Assembly (NCBI RefSeq): GCF_009769385.1
Contig: NZ_VKAB01000008.1
Location: 434,001-498,000, forward strand
DNA length: 64,000 nt
Source of the DNA: Saccharothrix deserti
GTDB lineage: Bacteria > Actinomycetota > Actinomycetes > Mycobacteriales > Pseudonocardiaceae
Direction: 5' to 3'
The notes beneath the pieces are model-generated. The model was not told the DNA's origin. It searched no databases and saw only the letters and a program-made list of their open reading frames with translations. The translations under genes and the position numbers were made by a program. Within the stretch, counting starts at the first letter, position 1. Each line of letters starts with the position of its first letter. Shown here piece after piece: positions 20,240 to 29,717 of the stretch.

Positions 20240-21123
20240 CACTTCGCCCCCGGCAGCGACCGGTGCAGGTGCTGCATCTCGGCCAGCAGGTAGCCGAACG
20301 CCTCGGTGTGCACGCCGTCGCGCCCGGCCAGCCCGTTGACCCGCGCCGCGGGCACGTCGACCGGCCGCTCCAGCCCGGCCGCCGACAGCACCGCGTCCAG
20401 CACACCGTCCACTTCGGACCGCAGCTCGGCCGGGTCCACCGCGACCCCGGCCAACCGCAGCTCCACCGGGTGCGGGGTGAACAGCTCGTCCAGGAACGGC
20501 CACACCCGCTCCAGCCCGGCCCGCATCCGCCGGTGCGATTCGTCGGTCCCGTCACCCAGCCGCACGACCCACTGGGCCGCGTGATCGCGGTGGTAGGCCA
20601 GTTCCTTCAACCCCTTGGCCGCGACCGCCGCCAACACCGGGTCGGCACTCGAACGCAACCGCGAGTACTGCGCGATCTTCCACGCCGAGAACACCAGCAA
20701 CCGCGCGTTGGTCGTGGCGAAGTCACCGCCGGCGAACGGGCCGCACTCGATCTCCGCCAGGTGCACGTTGCGGAAGTCGCGCTCGTCGCGCAGGAACGCC
20801 AACGCGTCCTCGTCCCGCCCCTCGCCCTCGACCTCGCCGGCGCGGGTCAGCAGCAGCCGGGACTGCCCGAGCAGGTCCAGCGCGATGTTGGCCAGCGCGA
20901 CGTCCTCCTCCAGCTCCGGCGCGCGGGAACACCACTCGGCCAGCCGGTGGGACAGGATCAGCGCGTCGTCACCGAGCATCAGGCAGTACGCGGCCAGGTC
21001 GGCGCGGTCGACGTCCGGCACCTCGCGGTCGACCCCGGCCAACGCCTCCGAGAACCCGGTCCCGAACGCCCAGTGCGTGTCCTCGTGGTCGATCAGGGAT
21101 TCGTACGCGTTGTCGAAGCTCAT
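20236..21123 (-). CDS. paaC: 1,2-phenylacetyl-CoA epoxidase structural subunit
   Basis: Ferritin-like partner of PaaA in the epoxidase that turns phenylacetyl-CoA into its ring 1,2-epoxide. 295 residues with long helices; the segments LANIALDLLGQSRLLLTRAGEVEG and ELAYHRDHAAQWVVRLGDGTDESH are typical of PaaC. It lacks the full set of di-iron ligands expected of PaaA, as in other PaaC proteins. ATG at 21123, four bases into the end of paaB (ATGA overlap). Confidence 0.93.
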   Translation of the reverse strand: MSFDNAYESLIDHEDTHWAFGTGFSEALAGVDREVPDVDRADLAAYCLMLGDDALILSHRLAEWCSRAPELEEDVALANIALDLLGQSRLLLTRAGEVEGEGRDEDALAFLRDERDFRNVHLAEIECGPFAGGDFATTNARLLVFSAWKIAQYSRLRSSADPVLAAVAAKGLKELAYHRDHAAQWVVRLGDGTDESHRRMRAGLERVWPFLDELFTPHPVELRLAGVAVDPAELRSEVDGVLDAVLSAAGLERPVDVPAARVNGLAGRDGVHTEAFGYLLAEMQHLHRSLPGAKW

Positions 21124-21404
21124 AGGTGCGGCACGTCCTCGGGGATCTCGTAGAACGTCGGGTGCCGGTAGACCTTGTCCCCGCTGGGCTCGAAGAACGG
21201 GTCCTTCTCGTCCGGCGACGACGCGGTGATCGCCGTCGCCGGCACCACCCAGATCGACACGCCCTCGTTGCGCCGGGTGTAGACGTCACGCGCGTTGCGG
21301 AGGGCCATCTCGGCGTCCGGCGCGTGCAGCGACCCGACGTGCACGTGGTTCAACCCGCGCTTGCCGCGCACGAACACTTCCCACAGCGGCCACGACGAAC
21401 TCAT
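21120..21404 (-). CDS. paaB: 1,2-phenylacetyl-CoA epoxidase subunit B
   Basis: Small subunit that bridges two PaaAC pairs. 94 residues, from [20 protein letters not shown] at the ATG of 21404, which overlaps the paaA stop as ATGA. The segments [35 protein letters not shown] and [16 protein letters not shown] match the family throughout. The open frame upstream belongs to paaA read out of frame. Confidence 0.95.
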   Translation of the reverse strand: MSSSWPLWEVFVRGKRGLNHVHVGSLHAPDAEMALRNARDVYTRRNEGVSIWVVPATAITASSPDEKDPFFEPSGDKVYRHPTFYEIPEDVPHL

Positions 21405-22333
21405 GCCACGTCCTCCTGAACCCGTCGCTTCGCGGCGTGCGCGGCAGCCGCGGCACGCACCCACTCGCCGTCCTCGTGCGCCTTGCGCCGGTGCGCGATC
21501 CGCTGCGCGTTCGTGGGCCCGTTGCCGCCGACGACCTGCCAGAACTCGTCCCAGTCCGGCTGGCCGAAGTCGTGGTGCCCGCGCTCTTCGTTCCACTTCA
21601 ACGCCGGGTCGGGCAGCGTCACGCCCAGCTTCTCCGCCTGCGGCACGGTCATGTCGACGAACTTCTGCCGCAGCTCGTCGTTGGTGTTGCGCTTGATCCG
21701 CCACGCCATGGACTGCTCGGTGTTGGCCGATTCCGCGTCCGGCGGGCCGAACATCATCAGCGACGGCCACCACCAGCGGTTCACCGACTCCTGCACCATG
21801 GCGCGCTGCGCGTCGGTGCCGCCCATCATCGTCAGCAGCAGCTCGTAGCCCTGCCGCTGGTGGAAGGACTCCTCCTTGCAGATGCGGATCATGGCCCGCG
21901 CGTACGGCCCGTAGGACGTGCGGCACAGCGGCACCTGGTTGCAGATCGCGGCGCCGTCCACGAGCCAGCCGATCACGCCGACGTCGGCGTAGGACAGCGT
22001 CGGGTAGTTGAAGATCGAGGAGTACTTCTGCTTGCCCGAGATCAGCTTCTCGGTCAGGTCGGCCCGGTCCGCGCCCAGCGTCTCGGTCGCGGCGTACAGG
22101 TACAGGCCGTGCCCGGCCTCGTCCTGGACCTTGGCCAGCAGGATCGCCTTGCGGCGCAGCGACGGCGCGCGGCTGATCCAGTTGCCTTCGGGCTGCATCC
22201 CGATGATCTCGGAGTGCGCGTGCTGGGCGATCTGCCGTACCAACGTCCTGCGGTAGCCGTCCGGCATCCAGTCACGCGGCTCGACGCGTTGCTCGGCGGC
22301 AACGGTGCGCTCGAACTGAGCCTCCAGGTCCAT
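21401..22333 (-). CDS. paaA: 1,2-phenylacetyl-CoA epoxidase catalytic subunit
   Basis: Di-iron monooxygenase subunit that activates oxygen for ring epoxidation. 310 residues. Iron ligands are visible in helices with [15 protein letters not shown] and [20 protein letters not shown] near residues 35-80 and [21 protein letters not shown] near 150-170. First gene of paaABCDE; later pathway genes (paaG, paaZ, paaK and others) are not in the window. Only 41 bases separate it from the upstream gene, so the promoter must overlap that gene's 3' end. Confidence 0.95.
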   Translation of the reverse strand: MDLEAQFERTVAAEQRVEPRDWMPDGYRRTLVRQIAQHAHSEIIGMQPEGNWISRAPSLRRKAILLAKVQDEAGHGLYLYAATETLGADRADLTEKLISGKQKYSSIFNYPTLSYADVGVIGWLVDGAAICNQVPLCRTSYGPYARAMIRICKEESFHQRQGYELLLTMMGGTDAQRAMVQESVNRWWWPSLMMFGPPDAESANTEQSMAWRIKRNTNDELRQKFVDMTVPQAEKLGVTLPDPALKWNEERGHHDFGQPDWDEFWQVVGGNGPTNAQRIAHRRKAHEDGEWVRAAAAAHAAKRRVQEDVA

Positions 22334-22374
22334 ACCTCGATGTTACACCTGGAGGCTGATTTTGAGGAGAACTG

Positions 22375-22809
22375 TCACAAACGCCGGCGCAGCCACCAGA
22401 CCAGCGGCAACAGCACCGCCCACACGGCGAGGAGGAACGTGCCGATCGGCAGCAGCGCCAGCACGGCGGTGCGCCCGGCGACCCGCGCCACCTCGGGATC
22501 GGCCGTGTCGTACTCGATGCGCACCAACTGCCCCGGCTCCAGCCCTTCCGGGTACAGCACGCCCTGCGACGGGCTGTGCACGGCGCCGTCCGGCGTGGCG
22601 AACCGCACCACGGTGCGCTGGAACGAGACGGACACCACCTCGGCGGTCGCCTTGCCCAGCCGCTTCTCGATCATCAGGTCATCCCGCCAGCACGCCGCGA
22701 GCAGGATCACGCCGATCAGCGTCACGACCGCGCCGAGCACCAGCAACGACCGGCTGACCAGGCGCCGAGCCTTCGGGCGGGCACCCGTTCGCACTGCGTC
22801 GTCCACCAC
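22375..22809 (-). CDS. DUF3592-like membrane protein
   Basis: 144 residues with one hydrophobic helix near residues 22-45 and another near 115-138, and between them a beta-rich domain: ATAEVVSVSFQRTVVRFATPDG and GLEPGQLVRIEYDTADPEVARVAG. The pattern of a central segment ending in VEYDxxDPxxxR is that of DUF3592 proteins, whose function is unknown. Start GTG at 22809 or the next codon. It lies just upstream of paaA on the same strand and diverges from menF, with no evident link to either. Confidence 0.7.
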   Translation of the reverse strand: MVDDAVRTGARPKARRLVSRSLLVLGAVVTLIGVILLAACWRDDLMIEKRLGKATAEVVSVSFQRTVVRFATPDGAVHSPSQGVLYPEGLEPGQLVRIEYDTADPEVARVAGRTAVLALLPIGTFLLAVWAVLLPLVWWLRRRL

Positions 22810-22872
22810 AACTGAGGAGTCTAGGGCGGCCTACGCTCTGGATCTCAGCGATGAGTCCATACCCTCGACGCC

Positions 22873-24102
22873 GTGACCTCTGCTCCTGCCTCGCGGACCC
22901 GACACCGGCTGCGCGTGCACACCAGGCACGTCGCGGGCGACGACCTGCTGGGCAGGCTGCCGGCACCGACCGGCGCACTGAGCTGGGTGCGTGACGGAAC
23001 AGGCCTGGTCGGGTGGGGTGAGGCGGCCCGGTTCGAGGCGTCCGGACCGGACCGGTTCGCGGCGGCCGACCGGTGGTGGCGCGCGTTCACCGACGCCCTC
23101 GACGTGGACGACGAGATCGGCGTGCCGGGCACGGGCCCGGTGGCGTTCGTCAGCATGGCGTTCTCCGACCGGCCGGGGCACTCCGTGCTGGTGGTGCCGG
23201 AGGTCGTCATGGGGCGCCGCAACGGGCACAGCTGGCTGACCACGATCGGCCCCGCCGGCGGGCGGGCGGTCGAGCCGGTGCGCAAACCGTCCGAGGTGCG
23301 TTACGCCGACGGGCAGGTGTCCGTCACCGGCTACCGCGCGGCGGTGCGCGCCGCGGTGGAGCGGATGCGTGCCGGTGAGCTGGACAAAGTCGTGCTGGCC
23401 CACGACCTGCTTGCCGTGGCGGACATCGAGATCGACCACCGGTTCGTGCTCGAAGGCCTGGCCCGCCGGTACCCCGAGTGCTGGGTCTACGCCGTGGACG
23501 GGCTTATCGGCGCCACGCCCGAACTGCTGCTGCGGCGCAGCGGGTCCGTGGTCGACTCACGCGTCCTCGCGGGCACGACGTGGCCGCACGACGGGATGTC
23601 CGACGACGAGCTGGCCGCCGCGCTGCTGTCGTCCGGCAAGAACCGCGACGAGCACGAGTACGCGGTGACGTCGCTGGTGGAGACGCTGCGGCCGTTCTGC
23701 TCGACCATGTCGGTGGACGGGCCCTCGGTGCTGCGGCTGCCGAACGTCTCGCACCTGTCCAGCGACGTGATCGGCACGCTCAGCGACACGCCGTCGTTGC
23801 TCGCGCTGGGCGAGGCGCTGCACCCCACGGCCGCCGTCGGCGGCACCCCGCGTGCGGACGCCATCGCGGTCATCGAGGAGCTGGAAAGCATGGACCGGGG
23901 CCGCTACTCCGGTCCGGTCGGCTGGATCGACGGCAACGGTGACGGCGAGTTGGGCATCGCGTTGCGCTGCGCGCAGGTGGACGGCCGCACGGCCCGCCTG
24001 TACGCCGGCTGCGGCCTGGTCGCCGAATCCGATCCCGACTCCGAGGTGCACGAGGCGCACGCCAAGATGCTGCCGTTTCGCGAGGCCCTCGAAGGCATGT
24101 GA
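22873..24102 (+). CDS. menF: isochorismate synthase
   Basis: Converts chorismate to isochorismate, the first step of menaquinone synthesis. 409 residues; the chorismate-binding domain fills the C-terminal two thirds, with GELDKVVLAHDL, SGKNRDEHEYAV, NVSHLSSDVIGTL, HPTAAVGGTPRADAIAVI and YAGCGLVAESDPDSEVHE. The start is a GTG at 22873. An isochorismate synthase for siderophore formation (EntC type) is possible, but the men genes nearby favour MenF. It ends facing the M1 peptidase gene over a strong hairpin. Confidence 0.9.
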   Translation: MTSAPASRTRHRLRVHTRHVAGDDLLGRLPAPTGALSWVRDGTGLVGWGEAARFEASGPDRFAAADRWWRAFTDALDVDDEIGVPGTGPVAFVSMAFSDRPGHSVLVVPEVVMGRRNGHSWLTTIGPAGGRAVEPVRKPSEVRYADGQVSVTGYRAAVRAAVERMRAGELDKVVLAHDLLAVADIEIDHRFVLEGLARRYPECWVYAVDGLIGATPELLLRRSGSVVDSRVLAGTTWPHDGMSDDELAAALLSSGKNRDEHEYAVTSLVETLRPFCSTMSVDGPSVLRLPNVSHLSSDVIGTLSDTPSLLALGEALHPTAAVGGTPRADAIAVIEELESMDRGRYSGPVGWIDGNGDGELGIALRCAQVDGRTARLYAGCGLVAESDPDSEVHEAHAKMLPFREALEGM

Positions 24103-24105
24103 CGG

Positions 24106-24141
24106 ACGCGGGGCCGCCCTCGATCCAGGACGGCCCCGCGT
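24106..24141. terminator. bidirectional terminator hairpin
   Basis: ACGCGGGGCCG and CGGCCCCGCGT form a perfect 11-bp stem around a 14-base loop, placed in the 59-base gap between the convergent menF and M1 peptidase genes. The stem symmetry lets it serve both strands; no T-run follows, as is common in actinomycetes. Confidence 0.75.
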
Positions 24142-24161
24142 TCGACTTCAGCGCTGGCGAC

Positions 24162-25658
24162 TCAGTGCTGGTGACCCGCGAGCAGTTCGCGCGTCTCGTG
24201 GATCTTCTTGAACGACTTCGGCTCGCTCACCGTGGCGGCGCGCGCCGAGAACCCGGCGGCACCCGGCGCCACGGCCGGCTTGCCCGGCGTGAACAGCCAC
24301 GTCTGGAACAGCTCGTCCAACTGCTGCCCCGACAGCCGCTCGGCGAACGCGATGAACTCCTCCGTCGTCGCGTTGCCGTTGCGCCTCTCGCTCGGCCACT
24401 GCTTGAGCAGCTGGAAGAACGCCTCGTCACCGATCGCACCGCGCAACGCGTGCACGGTCAGCGCACCCCGGTCGTACACGGCGCTGTGGAACTGGTTCGG
24501 CGCGCCCGGGTCGCCGGGCAGGACCTGCCAGAACGGGCTGTCCTCCGGGTACGACGCGTAGACGAAGTCCGAGTTCTCCTGGACCGTGCCCTCGCCGACG
24601 TGCTCCGACCACAGCCACTCCGCGTAGCTCGCGAAGCCCTCGTTCAGCCAGATGTCCTTCCAGCCCTGCACCGACACCGAGTCGCCGAACCACTGGTGCG
24701 CGACCTCGTGGGCCACCACGTAGGTGTTCGAGCCGCGGCGGAAGAACGCGGCGTCGTAGGTCGAGCGGGTCTGGTTCTCCAGCGCGAAGCCGATGCCCGG
24801 CGTCGCCACACCGCCCTGCGCCTCGAACGGGTAGGTGCCGAACTGCGTCTCCAGGAACTCCGTCACCTCAGGCGTGCGCTCGATGCTCGCCACCGACGCG
24901 CCGTAGTCCGCGCCGAGCCGCTCCGAGTAGGCGTTGAGCACCGGCTGGCCGTTGGGCGCGGTCGACTGGCGGATCTCGAACTGGCCGATCGCGATGAACG
25001 CCAGGTAGGTGGCCTGCGGCTGCAGGCTGCGGTAACGCCACCTGGTCCAGCCGTTGATCTGCTGGGTGGTGCCGCCGAACAGGCCGTTGGAGATCACCTC
25101 GACCCCGCTCGGCACGGCCACCGACACGTCGAACTTGGCCTTGTCGGTCGGGTGGTTGTTGCTCGGGAACCACCACGGCGCGATGTCCGGCTGGTCGATC
25201 GCCAGCGCGCCGTCCGGGGTGCGCTTCCACGACGTGTAGCCGTCCACGGCGTAGGTGGAGGGCACGTCGGAGTAGGTGACCACGATGGTCAGGTCGGCGC
25301 CCTTGCGGAGCGTGCCGCGCGGGTCGACCACGAGTTCGCCGCCCGCCTGCGAGAACTGGGCGACCTTGTTGTCGACCCGGACCGAGCTGACCTTCAGCAG
25401 GAAGTCGAGGTTGAACTGGCTCAGGTCCTGGGTGGTTTTGGCCAGGATCGTCGTCGTGCCGGAAAGGTTGTCGTTCGCCGGCTGGTAGTTGAGCCTGATG
25501 TCGTAATGGGAAACGTCGTACCCGCCGTTGCCCGCATTCGGGTAGTACGGGTCTCCGATGCCCGGTGCTCCTGGTTCGGCCGCCGTCGCCGTGCCGGCCA
25601 GCAGGAGCAGGGACGCCGCGGTGGCGGTACCGAGGGTCAGCTTCGCTCTCAGGGACAT
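24162..25658 (-). CDS. secreted M1-family metallopeptidase
   Basis: Zinc aminopeptidase of the gluzincin M1 family, exported. 498 residues. The N-terminus (MSLRAKLTLGTATAASLLLLAGTATAAEP as two charged residues, a hydrophobic stretch and ATA-AEP) is a signal peptide. The zinc motif VAHEVAHQWFGDSV with the third ligand in WLNEGFASYAEW is intact, and FALENQTR replaces the GAMEN substrate motif as in related actinobacterial enzymes. It ends near residue 498, without the long C-terminal helical domain of larger members. ATG at 25658. No clear partner among the neighbours. Confidence 0.9.
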   Translation of the reverse strand: MSLRAKLTLGTATAASLLLLAGTATAAEPGAPGIGDPYYPNAGNGGYDVSHYDIRLNYQPANDNLSGTTTILAKTTQDLSQFNLDFLLKVSSVRVDNKVAQFSQAGGELVVDPRGTLRKGADLTIVVTYSDVPSTYAVDGYTSWKRTPDGALAIDQPDIAPWWFPSNNHPTDKAKFDVSVAVPSGVEVISNGLFGGTTQQINGWTRWRYRSLQPQATYLAFIAIGQFEIRQSTAPNGQPVLNAYSERLGADYGASVASIERTPEVTEFLETQFGTYPFEAQGGVATPGIGFALENQTRSTYDAAFFRRGSNTYVVAHEVAHQWFGDSVSVQGWKDIWLNEGFASYAEWLWSEHVGEGTVQENSDFVYASYPEDSPFWQVLPGDPGAPNQFHSAVYDRGALTVHALRGAIGDEAFFQLLKQWPSERRNGNATTEEFIAFAERLSGQQLDELFQTWLFTPGKPAVAPGAAGFSARAATVSEPKSFKKIHETRELLAGHQH

Positions 25659-25714
25659 GCGGCGAAGCTAGTCGCGCCCTCCGGCCCGCTGTACCCCCGT
25701 CGGTGGGATTCCGG

Positions 25715-27343
25715 CTACCGGAATGCGGTTGACACAGCGGCCTTCAACCGGGCGTGCAGATCGCGCAATTCATCTCGCTTTGTGCGGATTTCGACCACCC
25801 GGATTCCGGACGGCCGGTCGAGCGCTCGCCTCAACTGGTCCGGTGTCCGGGCTTCGGTGTGCGGCACTCCATGGGCTTTGCACAGCGCTTCGAGATCGAC
25901 GCCGTGCGGGGTGCCGAAGACGCGTTCGAAGGTCGTCTCGTACTCCTTCGCGCCCTGTTCCAGCAACGCGAAGATGCCGCCGCCGTCGTCGTTGAGGACG
26001 ACGACCGTCAGGTCCGGGCGGGGTTCGTGCGGGCCGATGAGCAGGCCGTTCGCGTCGTGCAGGAACGTCAGGTCGCCGATCAGGGCGTACGTCGGGCCTT
26101 GAGTGAGCGCGATGCCGGCGGCGGTGGAGACGCTGCCGTCGATGCCCGCGACGCCCCGGTTGGCGTAGGTGCGGACGTCGCGGCGCGGCGCGGCGACCAG
26201 GTCGACGTCGCGAACCGGGTTGGACGAGCCGAGGAACAGGTTCGCGCCCGCGGGCAGGGCGGCGACCAGGTCGCGGGCCACGTGCAGGCCGGTCGGCCAC
26301 GGCTCCTGCGCGAGCAGGTCGTGCACCACGTCGGCTATCGCCTTGTCCGCGTGCTGCCAGGCGGTGAGCCAGTCGTCGTCCACCTCGTGCTCGCCGAGGA
26401 CCAGGTCGGTGGAGGTGTGCGTGGCGGCGAACTGGGGGTCCGGCCAGTCCGGTTCGTCGGAGAGGACGTGCACGACCGGGGTTTGCGCGATGAGCTTGAG
26501 CACGCCCCTGGAGAGGGTGGCGCGGCCCACTACTACTACCGCCTGCGGCTTCAGGTGTTCGGGGAGTTCGCCGGCGTTGAGCAGGAGGGTGCCGTGCCGC
26601 AGGCCGTGGCCGGTCGGTTCGGCGACCACCGGCCAGCCGGCGCGTTCGGCCAGGTCGGCGAGGTCGTGGTCGGTGTCGCCGACGACCACCAGGGTGCGCG
26701 GGCCGAGGTGGTCGGCCGGGTGCAGCGAGGTGGTGGTGCGGCGGGCGTTGCGCGTCCAGGGCATGTCGAACGGGCGGCCGTCCAGGCTCTCCGGCCAGTC
26801 GCCGTTCTTCTCGGGCACCAGGGGTTCGCGGAACGGGACGTTGACGTGCACCGGGCCGTGGTCGCGGGCGGTGGCGACGGCGCGGCAGACCAGGGAGCGC
26901 CACAGGCCGTTCTGGTTCTCGCGGCGTTCGGCGATGGGGAACTGGAGGGTGTCCGTGCCGAAGATGCGCTGCTGGTCGACGGTCTGGCTGGCGCCCGTGC
27001 GGTAGAGCTCGACCGGGCGGTCGGCGGTGAGGGCGATGACCGGGATGCCCGCGTGCCGGGCCTCCAGCATCGCGGGGTGCAGGTTCGCCACCGCCGTGCC
27101 GGAGGTGCAGGTGACGGCGGTGACCTGGTTGCCGCCCTTGGCCAGGCCCAGGGCGAGGAAGCCCGCGGTGCGCTCGTCGATGCGGACGTGGAGGGTGAGG
27201 CGTCCGGCCGCGGCGGCCTCGTGCAGGGCGAAGGACAGGGGGGCGTTGCGCGATCCAGGGCTCAGCACGACGTGCCTGACGTCGTTGCGGATCAGCTCGT
27301 CGACAAGCACCTTGGCCTGCGCGGTGGACGGGTTCACCGGCAC
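25715..27343 (-). CDS. menD: SEPHCHC synthase (2-succinyl-5-enolpyruvyl-6-hydroxy-3-cyclohexene-1-carboxylate synthase)
   Basis: Thiamine-diphosphate enzyme joining isochorismate and 2-oxoglutarate, second step of menaquinone synthesis. 542 residues. Visible: VVLSPGSRNAPLSFALHEA, the catalytic-glutamate segment VRIDERTAGFLALGLAKG (residues 52-69), VTCTSGTAVANLHPAMLEA, and the ThDP/Mg motif region LIGDLTFLHDANGLL followed by VVLNDDGGGIFALLEQG near 430-460. Start GTG at 27343 (next codons give PVNPSTAQ). It diverges from menB across 156 bases. Confidence 0.95.
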   Translation of the reverse strand: MPVNPSTAQAKVLVDELIRNDVRHVVLSPGSRNAPLSFALHEAAAAGRLTLHVRIDERTAGFLALGLAKGGNQVTAVTCTSGTAVANLHPAMLEARHAGIPVIALTADRPVELYRTGASQTVDQQRIFGTDTLQFPIAERRENQNGLWRSLVCRAVATARDHGPVHVNVPFREPLVPEKNGDWPESLDGRPFDMPWTRNARRTTTSLHPADHLGPRTLVVVGDTDHDLADLAERAGWPVVAEPTGHGLRHGTLLLNAGELPEHLKPQAVVVVGRATLSRGVLKLIAQTPVVHVLSDEPDWPDPQFAATHTSTDLVLGEHEVDDDWLTAWQHADKAIADVVHDLLAQEPWPTGLHVARDLVAALPAGANLFLGSSNPVRDVDLVAAPRRDVRTYANRGVAGIDGSVSTAAGIALTQGPTYALIGDLTFLHDANGLLIGPHEPRPDLTVVVLNDDGGGIFALLEQGAKEYETTFERVFGTPHGVDLEALCKAHGVPHTEARTPDQLRRALDRPSGIRVVEIRTKRDELRDLHARLKAAVSTAFR

Positions 27344-27499
27344 ATTGTCGCTCAGTGCACGATCAGGTGATTCCCCTTGCCGAGCCGAACACCCGTTCGA
27401 ACAATGGAATCATGATCCCCCACCAGCACCGACCCGTCACCCCGACCCGCCGGGAACCGGCGCCGCTCTCAGCTCCGCCGCAGGCATATTGTCCGTGCC
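27344..27499. promoter_or_regulatory. divergent promoter region menD/menB
   Basis: 156 bases between the starts of two divergent menaquinone genes must contain both promoters. I see no convincing -35/-10 pair, Rex site or long palindrome in it, so the promoters are placed by position only. Confidence 0.5.
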
Positions 27500-28411
27500 G
27501 TGGCAGATCAGGACGTTTCCGAGCTGTTCGACCCCACCCGCTGGAAGCAGGTCGAGGGCTTCGACTTCACCGACATCACCTACCACCGCGCGGTCGACCA
27601 GGGCACGGTGCGCATCGCGTTCAACCGGCCCGAGGTGCGCAACGCGTTCCGCCCGCACACGGTCGACGAGCTGTACCGCGCGCTGGACCACGCCCGGATG
27701 AGCTCGGACGTCGGGTGCGTCCTGCTGACCGGCAACGGCCCGTCGCCGCGTGACGGCGGCTGGGCGTTCTGCTCTGGCGGCGACCAGCGCATCCGCGGCC
27801 GCAGCGGGTACCAGTACGCGGCGGGCGAGACGGCGGACACCATCGACCCGGCCAGGGCGGGCAGGCTGCACATCCTGGAGTGCCAACGCCTGATCCGCTT
27901 CATGCCGAAGGTCGTGATCGCGGTCGTTCCGGGCTGGGCGGCCGGCGGTGGCCACAGCCTGCACGTCGTGTGCGACCTGACGTTGGCGAGCGCGGAGCAC
28001 GCCAGGTTCAAGCAGACCGATGCCGACGTCGGCAGCTTCGACGGCGGCTACGGCTCGGCGTACCTGGCGAGGCAGGTGGGCCAGAAGTTCGCCCGCGAGA
28101 TCTTCTTCCTCGGCCGGGCTTACACGGCCGAGGACATGCAGAAGATGGGCGCCGTCAACGCGGTGGTGCCGCACGCCGAGCTGGAGTCGACCGCACTGGA
28201 ATGGGCAAAGGAGATCAACGGCAAATCCCCGACCGCGCAGCGGATGCTGAAGTACGCGTTCAACCTGATCGACGACGGCCTGGTGGGGCAGCAGATCTTC
28301 GCCGGCGAAACCACCCGCCTCGCCTACATGACCGACGAGGCGGTGGAGGGCCGGGACGCCTTCCTGGAAAAGCGCCCGCCGAACTGGTCCGACTACCCCT
28401 ACTACTACTAA
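27500..28411 (+). CDS. menB: 1,4-dihydroxy-2-naphthoyl-CoA synthase
   Basis: Crotonase-family enzyme closing the naphthoquinone ring from o-succinylbenzoyl-CoA. 303 residues, GTG start at 27500. Signatures: FNRPEVRNAFRPHTVDEL, WAFCSGGDQRIRG, the oxyanion-hole segment PGWAAGGGHSLHVVCDLTLAS near 150, the catalytic-Asp segment FKQTDADVGSFDGGYGSAYLA near 170, and the C-terminal EKRPPNWSDYPYYY that ends nearly all MenB proteins. Followed nine bases on by menE. Confidence 0.97.
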   Translation: MADQDVSELFDPTRWKQVEGFDFTDITYHRAVDQGTVRIAFNRPEVRNAFRPHTVDELYRALDHARMSSDVGCVLLTGNGPSPRDGGWAFCSGGDQRIRGRSGYQYAAGETADTIDPARAGRLHILECQRLIRFMPKVVIAVVPGWAAGGGHSLHVVCDLTLASAEHARFKQTDADVGSFDGGYGSAYLARQVGQKFAREIFFLGRAYTAEDMQKMGAVNAVVPHAELESTALEWAKEINGKSPTAQRMLKYAFNLIDDGLVGQQIFAGETTRLAYMTDEAVEGRDAFLEKRPPNWSDYPYYY

Positions 28412-28420
28412 CCCGCCGCC

Positions 28421-29590
28421 ATGATCACCCTCGACCGACTACGCGCAGCCCTGACCGAGCACCAGGCCCTCCCCACCCCGACAACGCCAATCGCAGCCAC
28501 CTCTCCCACGCCCGCACCCGCCGCCTCCGCGACCGCAGGCCCGGCCCGCAGGCCATCCGTGTTGGTGGCCCAGGCGACCGACCCATCGCTCCCACCCCGC
28601 CCACCCCTCCGGGGCTGGGAGACCGAAGCCGTCCTCGCGGTCGGCACGTCGGGTTCCACCGGCGAGCCGAAAACCGTCCTCCTCAGCGCCGAAGCCCTCA
28701 CCACCTCCGCCGAGCTGACCCACGCCCGCCTCGGCGGGCCCGGCACGTGGCTGCTCGCCCTCCCGACCACGCACATCGCGGGCATCCAGGTGCTCGTCCG
28801 CTCGATCGTGGCGGGCACCGAGCCCGGCGTCATGGACCTCACCACCGGTTTCCGCGCGTCCGGCTTCGCCACCGCCGCCCGCACCGTCCTGGCCAAGCCC
28901 GGCCGCCACTACACCGCCCTCGTGCCGACCCAGCTCGCCCGCCTGGTCGCCATCGAAGGCCCCGGTCTGGCCGCGATCCGGCAGTTCGACGCCGTCCTGA
29001 TCGGCGGCGCCGCCACACCGCCCGCCCTCCTCGAACGGTCACGGCAGCTCGGCGTCCGGGTCGTCACCACGTACGGCATGAGCGAGACGTCCGGCGGCTG
29101 CGTCTACGACGGGCTGCCGCTCGACGGCGTCCGCGTCCGGCTGGTCGACGACCGCATCGAGATCGGCGGTCCCGTGCTGGCCCTCGGCTACCAGGGCGGC
29201 GAGCGGTTCGGGGAGTGGTTCCGGACCGGTGACCTGGGGCGGATCCGGTCCGACGGCACGTTGGAGGTCTTGGGACGCGCCGACGACGTGATCATCAGCG
29301 GCGGGGAGAACATCGCTCCCACGCAGGTCGAACGGGCCCTCGTCGCTCAAACGGGTGTACGCGAGGCCTGCGTCGTGGGGCTGGCCGATCCCGAATGGGG
29401 TCAAGTGGTGGCCGCGGCCGTGGTGCCGGCCGATCCTGGAGCTCCGCCCGACGTGGACGAACTGTGTGCGGCGGTCGGGGAGGCGGTCGGGCGGTTCGCC
29501 ATGCCGAAGCGGGTCGTTTTCGTGTCCGAGCTGCCACAACGCGGGCCGGGCAAGGTCGATCGGAGGGCGGTCGCTAGCTCGTTTGGGTGA
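28421..29590 (+). CDS. menE: o-succinylbenzoate--CoA ligase
   Basis: Adenylate-forming ligase that activates o-succinylbenzoate for MenB. 389 residues, shorter than typical acyl-CoA ligases but usual for actinobacterial MenE. P-loop VGTSGSTGEPKTVLLS near residue 72, TTYGMSETSGG near 220, WFRTGDLGRI and GRADDVIISGGENIAPTQVE near 290, and the C-terminal lysine region RGPGKVDRRA. The first 60 residues are Ala/Pro/Thr-rich. It begins nine bases after menB and is surely cotranscribed. menC, which makes the substrate, is not in the window. Confidence 0.93.
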   Translation: MITLDRLRAALTEHQALPTPTTPIAATSPTPAPAASATAGPARRPSVLVAQATDPSLPPRPPLRGWETEAVLAVGTSGSTGEPKTVLLSAEALTTSAELTHARLGGPGTWLLALPTTHIAGIQVLVRSIVAGTEPGVMDLTTGFRASGFATAARTVLAKPGRHYTALVPTQLARLVAIEGPGLAAIRQFDAVLIGGAATPPALLERSRQLGVRVVTTYGMSETSGGCVYDGLPLDGVRVRLVDDRIEIGGPVLALGYQGGERFGEWFRTGDLGRIRSDGTLEVLGRADDVIISGGENIAPTQVERALVAQTGVREACVVGLADPEWGQVVAAAVVPADPGAPPDVDELCAAVGEAVGRFAMPKRVVFVSELPQRGPGKVDRRAVASSFG

Positions 29591-29717
29591 GTTTCTGTCT
29601 TGTTAGCATCATTGTTGGTTGACAGGTAACCACTCCGGGCGATTGGCTCGTCACGCCGTGACACGCGGCCCTGCCGCGGTCTTCTCCGCACCGCGTGTCC
29701 GGACGAGGAGTGCTGCG

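Noticed and set aside
22365..22380. TGTCACAA near the start of paaA as a Rex half site
   Set aside because: No facing TTGTGAA half is present at the right distance.
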